A stretch of DNA of 64,000 nucleotides from positions 62,001-126,000 of the forward strand of contig NZ_AUZM01000006.1 in the NCBI RefSeq assembly GCF_000478195.2, written 5' to 3'. The position numbers were made by a program, and so were the translations under genes. The notes under the pieces are model-generated. The model made no database searches. It was not told where the DNA came from and saw only the letters and a list, made by a program, of their open reading frames with translations. This stretch comes from Lyngbya aestuarii BL J (GTDB taxonomy: Bacteria; Cyanobacteriota; Cyanobacteriia; Cyanobacteriales; Microcoleaceae). Positions 27,146 through 36,968 of the stretch are shown here, in pieces. Position 1 is the first letter of the stretch, and each line of letters opens with the position of its first letter.

Positions 27146-29503
27146 ATGTCTGCTGACAAAACCTTTGATTATCTTGCTATCAAGCCAATCTCTACGCCGA
27201 TTGAACCAAAAAAACAAGGTGCAAAGCGTCACTGGGGTAGTCATCCCTATTTTACACGCAGAGCTTGGAATGTTGTGCAGGAGTATATTCGCACTTTTAG
27301 CCAGCTTGGTGATGTTGTATTAGATCCATTTGGTGGAACGGGGGTAACAGCAGTAGAAGCGTTGGTTCTCAAGCGTAAAGCAATTCACTGTGATATTAAT
27401 CCGTTAGCAAATTTCATCTGTTCCCAAATTGCCGTTAGTCCAGTTGATATTAATGCGTTTCGGGCTGCTTTTGATGAAATAGAGAGAAATTGCAAAGAGG
27501 CAATTAATGAAGTCTATACTTTACCCGATGCCGAAGTTGAGAATCTAGAAATTGTATACTGGTATCCGCAAGGGATTCGCTTACCCCAAAATGCCGATGC
27601 GGAATATGTTGAGCAACTATTCACTCAGCGACAGCTATTTTCTCTTTCTCTCCTGTTGCATCACATTAAGCTAATCTCTGACTCTAGAATTAGAGATTTA
27701 ATGAAATTTACTTTTTCGGCAACCCTTAATAAAACTAATCTCACCTTTAGCTCCACACGTGGAAGGTTAGCAAGCCGAGGAAATAGTGGAATTATGCACC
27801 GTTATCGCTATTGGATTCCGCCTAATACTCTCGATCTAAACGTATGGGAACAGTTTAGCCAGAAATTTAGAAATACTGTTAAATTTAAACTAGAAACTAA
27901 CTTATTAATTGATCAATATCAAGAGCATAACCTATCTATTTTTAATCTTTCTGCAACCTCATTAACTAAAGATATTGAAAATGAATCTATAGACTATATT
28001 TACACCGATCCACCCTACGGTCAGCATATTGCTTATCTTGATCTTTCAACTATGTGGAATGCTTGGCTGGACTTGGAGGTTACTGATACTGCCAGACAAT
28101 TTGAAGCAATTGAAGGTGGAGATTTAAAAAAAACAAAGCAGGAATATATTGATTTATTATCTTCTTCCATAAAAGAAATGTTCAAAGTTCTAAAGTTTGA
28201 TCGCTGGTTAAGTATTGTATTTGCTCATAAAGATCCTGCTTATTGGGATGCTATCGTAAAATCTGCTCAAGAAGCTGGATTTGAATACGTTAATACTGCG
28301 GTTCAGCCTTCTAAAACTCCCTCACTACACAAGAGAAAAAATCCACTTACAGTCCTCTCTGGTGAACTGGTTCTCAATTTCCGTAAAGTTAGGAACCCCA
28401 AAACTATTGCTATTAGCAAAGTTGGTACAAATATAGTTAGTCTAATTAAAGAAGTAGCACAATTAACTATTGTAAAAAATGATGGTGCTAGTACGGAGGA
28501 TATATATAATGCACTGATTCCTAAGCTTTTAGAAAATGGCTTATTAGGAGAGGTGAAAAAGCAGATTGAGGATATTACAGACATCCTCAGAGAAGAATTT
28601 ATTTTTTCTGATCTCGATAACTTGTGGCGGATTAAACCCAATACTAAAATTGGCTGCTTCATTCCGTTAGAAGATCGAATTCGCTTCTACCTCATGGATT
28701 ATTTAAATCGAATGGAGAGAGAATGGAAAAAAGCCACTTTTGATGATATTATTTTAAATGTGATGCCCAATCTCATCAATGGTCAAACTCCCCCCAATCA
28801 AACCATTCTAAATGTTTTGGAAAAGATCGCTTTCTCATCCGATGGGAAACACTGGCAATTAAGTCAAGAAGAAGGAATACAAATTGAACTTGATCTGGGT
28901 ACTTTTGAGGTTAATAAGCTATTGCCAAGTCTTACTTTTCCTCAAGATCCAAATAAAATAGAACACGATGCTATTATTTACGCTTTAGCTAAGATTGGCT
29001 TGGCTGCGGGTTTACGAGTGCATATCGGCAAAAAAGAGCAAGGGACAAGTAGCTGGAATGGTGAAGCATTTAGTAATCTATCTTTATCAAAGTTGCCTAT
29101 TCAAACACATCTTCAAAATTGGTCAAGAGGAAAAATTCAACAGATTGACTTAATTTGGTTTGATTCTTTACATGATCCTGTGTTTGCTTTTGAAGTGGAA
29201 ACTAGCACGTCAATTACCACAGGAATTGACCGCTTTATGGAGTTGCTCAAGATCTTTCCTGATGTTGCTAAAAAGATTGTGTTAATTATTCCTCCTAAGC
29301 GATTAAGAAAAATGAATCAACTTCTTCAAGAGTCTCATTATATTGGACATCCCCTATACATGGAAAACAAGCTAGTTTATAGCTTCAGTGATAGCATTAC
29401 TAAGATATATAAAACACTATCTACAAAAAAAATTCTTGACTTACAAGAAGTTTTAGCTGATATAAATAGCTTTCTAATTAGTCCAGGTGAATCAGACAAT
29501 TAA
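27146..29503 (+). CDS. DNA methyltransferase with C-terminal PD-(D/E)xK-like domain
   Basis: 785 aa. The methyltransferase part has the SAM-binding motif DPFGGTG (60-66), an acidic strand end HCDINP (81-86) and the catalytic DPPYG (288-292), as in N6-adenine or N4-cytosine methyltransferases; the 220-residue gap between motifs I and IV could hold the target-recognition domain. A helical, winged-helix-like middle follows (~430-580). Residues ~600-720 look like a PD-(D/E)xK nuclease: IQQIDLIWF with Asp668, then VFAFEVETSTSITTG with Glu683 and Glu685. This may be a combined restriction-modification protein, or a methyltransferase with a degenerate nuclease. No separate restriction gene adjoins. 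Its last codons (ESDN-stop) lie in the downstream repeat. Confidence 0.8.
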   Translation: MSADKTFDYLAIKPISTPIEPKKQGAKRHWGSHPYFTRRAWNVVQEYIRTFSQLGDVVLDPFGGTGVTAVEALVLKRKAIHCDINPLANFICSQIAVSPVDINAFRAAFDEIERNCKEAINEVYTLPDAEVENLEIVYWYPQGIRLPQNADAEYVEQLFTQRQLFSLSLLLHHIKLISDSRIRDLMKFTFSATLNKTNLTFSSTRGRLASRGNSGIMHRYRYWIPPNTLDLNVWEQFSQKFRNTVKFKLETNLLIDQYQEHNLSIFNLSATSLTKDIENESIDYIYTDPPYGQHIAYLDLSTMWNAWLDLEVTDTARQFEAIEGGDLKKTKQEYIDLLSSSIKEMFKVLKFDRWLSIVFAHKDPAYWDAIVKSAQEAGFEYVNTAVQPSKTPSLHKRKNPLTVLSGELVLNFRKVRNPKTIAISKVGTNIVSLIKEVAQLTIVKNDGASTEDIYNALIPKLLENGLLGEVKKQIEDITDILREEFIFSDLDNLWRIKPNTKIGCFIPLEDRIRFYLMDYLNRMEREWKKATFDDIILNVMPNLINGQTPPNQTILNVLEKIAFSSDGKHWQLSQEEGIQIELDLGTFEVNKLLPSLTFPQDPNKIEHDAIIYALAKIGLAAGLRVHIGKKEQGTSSWNGEAFSNLSLSKLPIQTHLQNWSRGKIQQIDLIWFDSLHDPVFAFEVETSTSITTGIDRFMELLKIFPDVAKKIVLIIPPKRLRKMNQLLQESHYIGHPLYMENKLVYSFSDSITKIYKTLSTKKILDLQEVLADINSFLISPGESDN

Positions 29504-29546
29504 CCCAAAGATTAGATCATTAACTTGCAAATCTGATACATCCTAC
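29485..29546. repeat. Hairpin-forming repeat, copy 2 (overlaps the methyltransferase 3' end)
   Basis: A diverged copy of the element at 26940-27004, in the same orientation: ggtgaatcagacaattaac at its start, atctgatacatcctac at its end. The inverted-repeat ends are eroded by several changes. The methyltransferase stop codon (29501-29503) falls inside it. Confidence 0.75.
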
Positions 29547-30913
29547 AGATCTAAATCTGTCTCATCTAAAATAACTTGGTTGAGTTTTGCACCTTTTAAA
29601 TTAACCCCTTTAAGATTAGCACCTTTTAAGCTAACTTGATAGAAGACTGCATGACTCAAATCTGCACCACATAAGTTCGCCCCTTCTAAATTAACTTTGG
29701 TCAATTCAGCTTGACTAAGATTCACATTTTCTAAATTAGCCTGAGTCAAATTAGCACGAGTTAAGTCAATTCCTCGCAAATCTGCATCTTTAAAATCAAC
29801 GCCCTGTAAACTGGCTTGGGTAAAATCAGCGTTGCGTAAATCGGTATGACTCAAATTAGAATTATCCAAATTTGCCCGAGTAAAATCAGCTTTTCTCAGG
29901 TCTGAATTCTGGAGATTTACCTTTAATAAACTCGCTCCGGTTAAATCCGCTTGTCGCAAATCGATTCCTTCTAAATTGGCTTGATCTAGAGAAGTCCGTT
30001 TTAGGTTAGCATGAGTTAAGTCGGTGTTTTTTAAATTAACTCTTTTTAAGTTTGCACCACAAAAATTAACGCCCGATAGATTACTTTCACTCAAATCAAC
30101 ATCGCTGAGATTGACACCAGGAAGTGAAACATTTGCTGCAATTAAATAAGCACCACCTTGACGCAAATCAATCTCGGTTGATAGGCGAGTATTGGGGTCA
30201 TAAATAGCTTTTTCAAGAATCGATTCATTTAAAAGTGCTTCTCGAAGATCAGCCCCACTTAAATTTGCACCAGCTAGATTTGCTCGACTGAGATTAACGC
30301 CAAATAAATTAGCTTTACAGAGATTAACACCGCGAAGATTTGCTCCTTTGAGATCTGCTCCACTCAAGTCAACTCCTGAGAGGTTAGCTTCTTGTAAAAA
30401 GACATCAGGAGCTAATAAATAAGCCCCGACAAGAACGGGATCAATTTCTGGAGGAAATAACGTGCGATTACTATAAACAGCACCTTTTAGAATAGCTGTA
30501 AATAATTGAGCGCCTCTCAAATCAGCATCACTGAGATTAGCACCTGTTAAATTCGCTTGATCTAAGTTAGCACCGACAAGATTAGCTTTTTTGAGATTAG
30601 CCTGAGTTAGATTCGCGCCAGTGAGTTCAACCCCAATTAAAGTTGCTTCCCGTAAGTTTGCATGAGAGAGATTAGCCCTTGTCAAATTGGCGAGATTGAT
30701 AAAAGCTTCACATAAGAAAGCTTTACTGAGATTAACTTCTGTTAAATCAGCTTCAATTAAATCGGCATAAACTAACAAAGCTTCACTGAGATTAGCGCCT
30801 CTAAGATTTAATCCTCGAAAATTAGCCCCCCGAAGTTGCGCTCCGATTAAGTTTGCACCTTGGAGTTCTTTTTGTTGTAAGCCAAGCTGAGGTAGAAAGT
30901 CACCAACATTCAT
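29543..30913 (-). CDS. Pentapeptide-repeat protein
   Basis: 456 aa made almost wholly of A(D/N)LxG-type pentapeptides, so a long right-handed beta-helix is expected. The repeat run is broken twice by a related ~35-residue module (around residues 145-180 and 237-272) containing ppEIDpvlvGAYL-like and TEIDLRQGGAYLI sequence, suggesting the gene grew by duplicating a larger unit. Some pentapeptide proteins mimic DNA and protect gyrase; most in cyanobacteria have no known role. No signal peptide or other domain is visible. Confidence 0.9.
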   Translation of the reverse strand: MNVGDFLPQLGLQQKELQGANLIGAQLRGANFRGLNLRGANLSEALLVYADLIEADLTEVNLSKAFLCEAFINLANLTRANLSHANLREATLIGVELTGANLTQANLKKANLVGANLDQANLTGANLSDADLRGAQLFTAILKGAVYSNRTLFPPEIDPVLVGAYLLAPDVFLQEANLSGVDLSGADLKGANLRGVNLCKANLFGVNLSRANLAGANLSGADLREALLNESILEKAIYDPNTRLSTEIDLRQGGAYLIAANVSLPGVNLSDVDLSESNLSGVNFCGANLKRVNLKNTDLTHANLKRTSLDQANLEGIDLRQADLTGASLLKVNLQNSDLRKADFTRANLDNSNLSHTDLRNADFTQASLQGVDFKDADLRGIDLTRANLTQANLENVNLSQAELTKVNLEGANLCGADLSHAVFYQVSLKGANLKGVNLKGAKLNQVILDETDLDL

Positions 30914-31201
30914 TCATCTGAGAGTAGAATTAAACTTGGGAAAAATAACTGCATTGAACTCATTAAAATCTCTATTTCCAGATAAAATTTAACTAAAAAA
31001 AACTACAATTGTCCCAGAAAATCATTAAGAGTTTTTAATTTTAAATTCAATCAATTTAGGTTTGAAAATAACAATCAGATCTTTGAATTGAATTAACAAA
31101 CGACATGAAGATCGCAAATCTATTAATTTAAGGCATACTATACAAAAGAAGCTTTTCAATGTTCGTTTTCTCATCAACTGGTCACTCCCATACCCTCACC
31201 T

Positions 31202-34200
31202 ATGAATCCGTCGAACTCAGACCACCCTGTTAAGAAGCCCCTATCTGCTGATGCTCAAATCTCTACACCCGATCAAATGAACCCCCTCAATACCCGAACT
31301 CCCGAAGCACTTTTGCGGTTAAAAGATGCGGCGATGGAAGCGGCTATTGATGCGATTGCTTTGCTGGAGAACGGTCGATATCTTTATCTGAACTCTCAGC
31401 ATCTGCGGATGTTTGGCTATAACGATGTGCAGGAGTTGATCGGTCAACCTTGGCAAGTTCTCTACGAACCTGAAGAAGCCAACCGTTTGCAAAAGCAAGC
31501 CATCCCTATTGTAGAGTCTGTTGGGCATTGGCACGGAGAAGCGATCGCGAAACGCAAAGATGGCAGTACATTTGTCCAAGATGTTTCCTTAACTTATACC
31601 GAAGACCAAGTTTTGATCTGTGTTTGTCGCAACATCACCCAACGGAAACAAGCCGAACAACAGCAAGCGGATCTCCTCGAACAACTCCGCCGCAGCAATG
31701 CCATTTTACAAGCTCAACAAGAAGCCTCTTTAGAGGGATTTTTAATCATTGATCAAAATCGCCAAGTCATCTCCCATAACCAAAAATTTTGTCAACTTTG
31801 GCAGATTCCCCAAACCCTGATCAAACGGGGTAAAGACCCAGAGTTATTAAGATATGTTTTAGATCAATTGGCTTCGCCGAAAGAATTTATCGATAAAGTT
31901 GAGTATGTTTATCAACATCGAGAACTGATTATCGAGGACGAAATCCAGTTAAAAGATGGACGTATCTTTGAACGCTATTGTGCGCCGCTTCCCTCGCCAT
32001 CAGGAGGCTATTATGGTCGGATTTGGTCATTTCGAGATATTAGCGATCGCATTGCGATGGAAGAACAATTACGAGTCTCTGATCAACGACTTTCTTTGTT
32101 GGTTCAGCAAACCCCTCTAGCTGTGATTGAATGGAATACTGAATTTCAAGTCACGGCTTGGAATCCGGCGGCGGAACACATTTTTGGCTACACTGCTTCA
32201 GAAGTGTTTGGAAAAAATCTCGAATTTTTGATTCCTGAATTTGAGCAAGCCCAAGTGAGCGATGTTGTTGCCGATCTACTCACCCAAAAAAATGGGAGTT
32301 ATAGTATTAACCAAAATCAGACTAAAGACGGTCGTTTAATTACCTGTCAATGGTACAACACTCCACTGGTGACTGCGGAAGGGGAATTAGTGGGAGTCGT
32401 ATCAATGGCAATCGATATTACTGAACAAAAGCGTATTCAAGTTGAATTACAACGTTCTCAGGCACAACTCCAAGCTATTTTAGATAATACACCTGTAGCG
32501 ATTTATGTCAAAGATTTAGAAGGTCGTTATATTCTACTTAACCGTGCGATTGAAGACATTTTTCAGATCAAACAAGCGGACTGGATCGGTAAAACCGATT
32601 TAGAAGTGATGCCGCCGACAATTGCTGAATCAATTTTAGAGAATGATCTACAAGTGATTCTTAAAGGTCAATCTATTCATCTCGAAGAAACTGTTATTTC
32701 TCAGGGAGAGGAACGTCATTTTGTTGCCGTCAAGTTTCCCTTATTAAATGAAAATAATCAACCCTATGCTCTCTGTGGAATTTCGACAGATATCACTGAT
32801 TTTAAACGAACTGAACAAGAACTCAAAACTCAAAAATCTTTTCTACAAAGCATTTGGGATAATATTAATTATGGTATCTTTGTTCTTGATGTGATTAACC
32901 AGGGTGAAGATTTTCGATTTGTCAGCTTCAATCCAGCTATCATTAAAACGTCTAATCAATCCCTAGAAAGCTTGGTTGGCAAAACGCTAAAGCAAGTCTT
33001 TCCCCAAGAGATGACTAAAGCTTTCATTCCTCGCTATGTAGAAGTTGTGCATTCGGGTGAGAGTATTTCCTTTGAAGAACAGTTCTCAAATGAGCATGAT
33101 TTAAGTTGGTGGTTTATTACTCTTGCACCTTTAAAAAATGCTCAAGGTAAAGTCTATAAAATTATTGGGACTAGCGAAAATATTACCGAACGCAAACGCA
33201 TTGAAGAAAAACTGAGAACGCAACAAAATCAAATTAAGTATTTACTCAATAATATTCCCCACATGGCTTGGCTGAAAAATAAAAACGGTCAATTTATTGC
33301 CGTGAATGAACCTTTGAGTCGGAGATGTGGTTTAACTCCAGAAAACATGATCGGTAAAACTGATTCTGAACTTTTAAATGCAGAATTTGCGCGGAAAGTG
33401 ATTAGAGATAATCGGCAAGTTCTTGTCTCCAAACAACCTCAACGTATTGAGCAACGAATTATTGATGCTCAGGGTAAAGTAAGCTGGTTAGAAATTTATA
33501 AAACTCCCATTATCGGAGATAAAAATCAGGCAATCGGAACTGTGGGAATTGCGATTGAAATTACCGACCGTAAACAAACTGAACAATACTTTCGACAACA
33601 AGCTAGACGCGAAAAAATCCTCAATCAACTAACAACACAAATCCGAAAATCTCTAGAGTTTGAAACAATTTTACAGACAAGTTTAGCCAGTGTTAAAGAC
33701 TGTTTAACAGTAGATCGTTGTGGGTTTTCTGTATATTATCCCCATGTCGAACAGCCTTACTGGGAAGTGATCCAAGACTCTCATAATGAAGATTTACCCG
33801 ACTTTAAAGGACAAATTTTTTCTGCTGCTGTGATTGCTCCGATTACCGAACGAGCTTTAAACGCAGAAGTGATCAAAATTGTGGATGCTGATCTCGAAGA
33901 GAATCGCATTTTTAGACAAGCTTTGAGAGCGACTAAAACTAAATCGATGGTCAGTATTCCCCTGCAAAGATCATCGGGTCAAATTGGCTTACTCACCTGT
34001 AGTATACACCAGAACAAAGTTCGTAATTGGACAGATGAAGAAGTCAACTTACTGCAAGCTGTTGTCGAACAATTAGCCATTGCTTTTAAACAAGCCGAAC
34101 TCTACGAACAAACCCGAACAAAAGCTCAAGAACTCGAACAAGCAATGCAAGAACTTCGCCGCACTCAGGCGCAGATGATTCAAAATGAAAAAATGTCTTC

Positions 34201-34996
34201 TTTAGGTCAAGTCGTTGCGGGTGTTGCTCACGAAATTAATAATCCAGCAAGTTTTATTTATGGGAACCTCACTCATACTCACGATTATGCTAATGATCTA
34301 TTAAAACTGATTGAACTCTATCAAACTCACTACCCAAATCCGCCTTCAGAAATTGAAACAGAAATCGCCAAAGTAGACTTAGAGTTTATAATGGAAGACT
34401 TACCCAAACTGATCCATTCTATGCAAAATGGCGCAGAACGAATCAAAAAAATTGTTGAGTCATTGCGTACCTTTTCCCGTCTCGATGAAGCCGAATTAAA
34501 AACTATTGATCTGCACAAAGGGATCGAGAGTACCTTGATGATTGTCGAAAGTCGTTTGTACAAAAACTCAAACCATCCCGCCATTGAAGTCATTAAAGAA
34601 TACGGTAATTTACCTCGAATAGAATGCTACGCCGGACAACTCAATCAAGTCTTTATTAATATCCTCAGCAACGCCATTGATGCCCTTGAAGACTCCCTAA
34701 AACAAATCAGAGAAAGCGGACAAACTTTCGAGAATCCTCAAATTAAAATTCGGACTGGACTCACACCCGATCATCAAGTGATGATTGCGATCGCCAATAA
34801 CGGTTTAGAGATTCCCGCAGAGATTCAACAACACATCTTTGATCCCTTTTTCACCACCAAACCCGTTGGGAAAGGAACAGGTATGGGTTTATCCATTTGC
34901 TATCAGATTATCACCGAAAAACATGGCGGTTCGATTGAGTGTATTTCTCAACCCAAACAGGGAACAGAATTTATAATCCATATACCGATCCGTTAG
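31202..34996 (+). CDS. Multi-PAS/GAF sensor histidine kinase
   Basis: 1264 aa, no membrane segment, so soluble. Six PAS/PAC units occupy ~35-790 (boundaries marked by [54 protein letters not shown]). A GAF domain follows (~800-960), then a coiled coil and the kinase core with His1010 in [10 protein letters not shown] and the ATP-binding boxes NAIDALED and [14 protein letters not shown]. The GAF domain lacks an obvious bilin-binding cysteine. There is no receiver domain, so phosphate must pass to a separate regulator. The stop codon overlaps that of the convergent ribBA by three bases. The signal is unknown. Confidence 0.9.
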   Translation: MNPSNSDHPVKKPLSADAQISTPDQMNPLNTRTPEALLRLKDAAMEAAIDAIALLENGRYLYLNSQHLRMFGYNDVQELIGQPWQVLYEPEEANRLQKQAIPIVESVGHWHGEAIAKRKDGSTFVQDVSLTYTEDQVLICVCRNITQRKQAEQQQADLLEQLRRSNAILQAQQEASLEGFLIIDQNRQVISHNQKFCQLWQIPQTLIKRGKDPELLRYVLDQLASPKEFIDKVEYVYQHRELIIEDEIQLKDGRIFERYCAPLPSPSGGYYGRIWSFRDISDRIAMEEQLRVSDQRLSLLVQQTPLAVIEWNTEFQVTAWNPAAEHIFGYTASEVFGKNLEFLIPEFEQAQVSDVVADLLTQKNGSYSINQNQTKDGRLITCQWYNTPLVTAEGELVGVVSMAIDITEQKRIQVELQRSQAQLQAILDNTPVAIYVKDLEGRYILLNRAIEDIFQIKQADWIGKTDLEVMPPTIAESILENDLQVILKGQSIHLEETVISQGEERHFVAVKFPLLNENNQPYALCGISTDITDFKRTEQELKTQKSFLQSIWDNINYGIFVLDVINQGEDFRFVSFNPAIIKTSNQSLESLVGKTLKQVFPQEMTKAFIPRYVEVVHSGESISFEEQFSNEHDLSWWFITLAPLKNAQGKVYKIIGTSENITERKRIEEKLRTQQNQIKYLLNNIPHMAWLKNKNGQFIAVNEPLSRRCGLTPENMIGKTDSELLNAEFARKVIRDNRQVLVSKQPQRIEQRIIDAQGKVSWLEIYKTPIIGDKNQAIGTVGIAIEITDRKQTEQYFRQQARREKILNQLTTQIRKSLEFETILQTSLASVKDCLTVDRCGFSVYYPHVEQPYWEVIQDSHNEDLPDFKGQIFSAAVIAPITERALNAEVIKIVDADLEENRIFRQALRATKTKSMVSIPLQRSSGQIGLLTCSIHQNKVRNWTDEEVNLLQAVVEQLAIAFKQAELYEQTRTKAQELEQAMQELRRTQAQMIQNEKMSSLGQVVAGVAHEINNPASFIYGNLTHTHDYANDLLKLIELYQTHYPNPPSEIETEIAKVDLEFIMEDLPKLIHSMQNGAERIKKIVESLRTFSRLDEAELKTIDLHKGIESTLMIVESRLYKNSNHPAIEVIKEYGNLPRIECYAGQLNQVFINILSNAIDALEDSLKQIRESGQTFENPQIKIRTGLTPDHQVMIAIANNGLEIPAEIQQHIFDPFFTTKPVGKGTGMGLSICYQIITEKHGGSIECISQPKQGTEFIIHIPIR

Positions 34997-36750
34997 GATT
35001 TAGAAAAACTGTAAATCGTTTGGGGTTCAAGCCGATCACAAACTGAGGATGGAAATTGAGTCAGAGGAAACGTTTTTCGCTGAAGTTGTACTTTTAAATT
35101 CGCTAACGGATCAACACCAGGAGAAACTAGAAATTCTAACTTTTTGAGTTCAGGCGAAGTAATAATTTGATCCAGAATTTTAGCGATCGCTTCTAGATAA
35201 GGATGATCCGCTTGTTCATACCAATCCCAACTCGCAGAATCCGGTTGATCTAAGCCTAAATGAAACGTCAAAGAGGTTCGATGAAACAAAGCCGTCGCCA
35301 CAGGACGCTGTTCTTCTTGCAAGAGTAAATCGTGACTTCTGGCTAAATGAGTGAGTTTTTCTAAGCGATCAGAACGTTCATGGAGTCGAGCCGCAGATTG
35401 CAACACCGCAGGAGTCGCAGGCGTATCTGGAGTCAATTCTTCCTCCACCGACTCTATCTCTTTTTCATTCCATTGAATCGCCACCGTCACCAAATAAGTT
35501 TGAATCAACAAATGACCCAGTTTTTTGGCTTTGGTTGCCAGATAAACCGAATTATGATCCGTCGCTTCGATCAACAACGGTACCCGATCTACAATTTCAA
35601 TTCCATAGCCTTTTAACCCAGCAATTTTACGAGGATTATTGGTAATCAACCGAATTTTTTTCACCCCAATATCATTGAGAATCTGCGCCCCCATGCCATA
35701 ATTTCGCAAATCAGCCGGAAATCCTAAACGTTCATTTGCTTCTACCGTATCCAATCCCAAATCTTGTAAAGAATAGGCTTTTAACTTATTAATCAATCCA
35801 ATTCCTCGGCCTTCCTGTCGCAGATAAACCACCACACCCGCCCCGGCTTGTTCGATCATTTTCAACGCACTTTGCAACTGCATCCGACAATCACAACGCA
35901 ACGATCCAAACGCATCTCCAGTCAGACATTCCGAATGCACCCGCACCATCACAGGCTGATTGTGAAACTCTACCGGATCACCTTTAACAATCGCAACGTG
36001 TTCTGATTGATCAAGCGTATTCCGATAGGCATAAATCAAAAAATCACCAAACTGAGTTGGCAACTTGGCAACAGATTCGCGATGAATAAAGCGATCATGG
36101 GTGAGGCGATAACTAATCAGATCGGCAATGCTAATCAGTTTAAGATCATGAACCTGAGCATATTCAATTAACTCCGGTAAACGAGACATCGAACCATCTG
36201 GGTTTTGAATTTCACAAATCACTCCACTGGGATATAAACCCGCCAAACGAGCCAAATCAATAGCGGCTTCTGTATGACCTGCGCGTTTCAAAACACCCCC
36301 TTCTCGCGCTCTCAAGGGGAAAATATGGCCGGGTCGTCGTAAATCTTTAGAACCCGTTGTGGGATTAATAGCGACTTGGATCGTGCGGGCGCGATCTTCA
36401 GCAGAAATTCCGGTACTGACTCCCATCGCCGGAGACGCATCAATACTCACGGTAAAAGCGGTTTGGTTGCTGTCGGTGTTGTTAGCGACCATCAAGGGCA
36501 AATCCAGTTCATCGAGGCGATCGCCTGTGAGGGCCAGACAAATTAATCCTCGGGCATGAACGGCCATGAAGTTAATCATATCAGGAGTGGCAAACTGAGC
36601 CGCACCAATCAGATCGCCTTCATTTTCCCGATGTTCATCATCAACCACGACAATACAACGTCCAGCTTTGAGATCAGCAAGGGCATCTGCGATTGAGTCG
36701 AATTTAAACGGTTGAGTTGGATTGTTTGGAGAGGACACGGAGTCGTTCAC
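34993..36750 (-). CDS. ribBA: Bifunctional DHBP synthase / GTP cyclohydrolase II
   Basis: 585 aa. It makes both precursors of riboflavin: 3,4-dihydroxy-2-butanone 4-phosphate from ribulose 5-phosphate (domain ~15-220, motif [15 protein letters not shown]) and the pyrimidine from GTP (domain ~225-420, motif [19 protein letters not shown] with the three zinc cysteines, and RQEGRGIGL). A further ~165 residues at the C-terminus match no catalytic need but are seen in cyanobacterial RibBA; their role is unknown. No FMN riboswitch is evident in the 218-bp upstream region. Cytosolic. Confidence 0.95.
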   Translation of the reverse strand: MNDSVSSPNNPTQPFKFDSIADALADLKAGRCIVVVDDEHRENEGDLIGAAQFATPDMINFMAVHARGLICLALTGDRLDELDLPLMVANNTDSNQTAFTVSIDASPAMGVSTGISAEDRARTIQVAINPTTGSKDLRRPGHIFPLRAREGGVLKRAGHTEAAIDLARLAGLYPSGVICEIQNPDGSMSRLPELIEYAQVHDLKLISIADLISYRLTHDRFIHRESVAKLPTQFGDFLIYAYRNTLDQSEHVAIVKGDPVEFHNQPVMVRVHSECLTGDAFGSLRCDCRMQLQSALKMIEQAGAGVVVYLRQEGRGIGLINKLKAYSLQDLGLDTVEANERLGFPADLRNYGMGAQILNDIGVKKIRLITNNPRKIAGLKGYGIEIVDRVPLLIEATDHNSVYLATKAKKLGHLLIQTYLVTVAIQWNEKEIESVEEELTPDTPATPAVLQSAARLHERSDRLEKLTHLARSHDLLLQEEQRPVATALFHRTSLTFHLGLDQPDSASWDWYEQADHPYLEAIAKILDQIITSPELKKLEFLVSPGVDPLANLKVQLQRKTFPLTQFPSSVCDRLEPQTIYSFSKS

Positions 36751-36968
36751 ACCTTTTCGGCTGTCTAATTTAGTTTCTTTTGATTGTAACGGTTTAACTC
36801 GATCAAGGCATCCTCAACAGAGCGATCGGTGACAAGTCTAGATTTGGTTTTCTGATGGCTTAAAATTAAAGTGTATCAATTGTGTTCAGTATCTACATCT
36901 ACAGTACATCTGATTCATTCCCGTCGAGCTGACATTTATCCCTGTGTCTGTCCCTTCATCTGTGAGCC

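Noticed and set aside
36751-36968. FMN riboswitch before ribBA
   Set aside because: None of the conserved FMN-element segments is visible.
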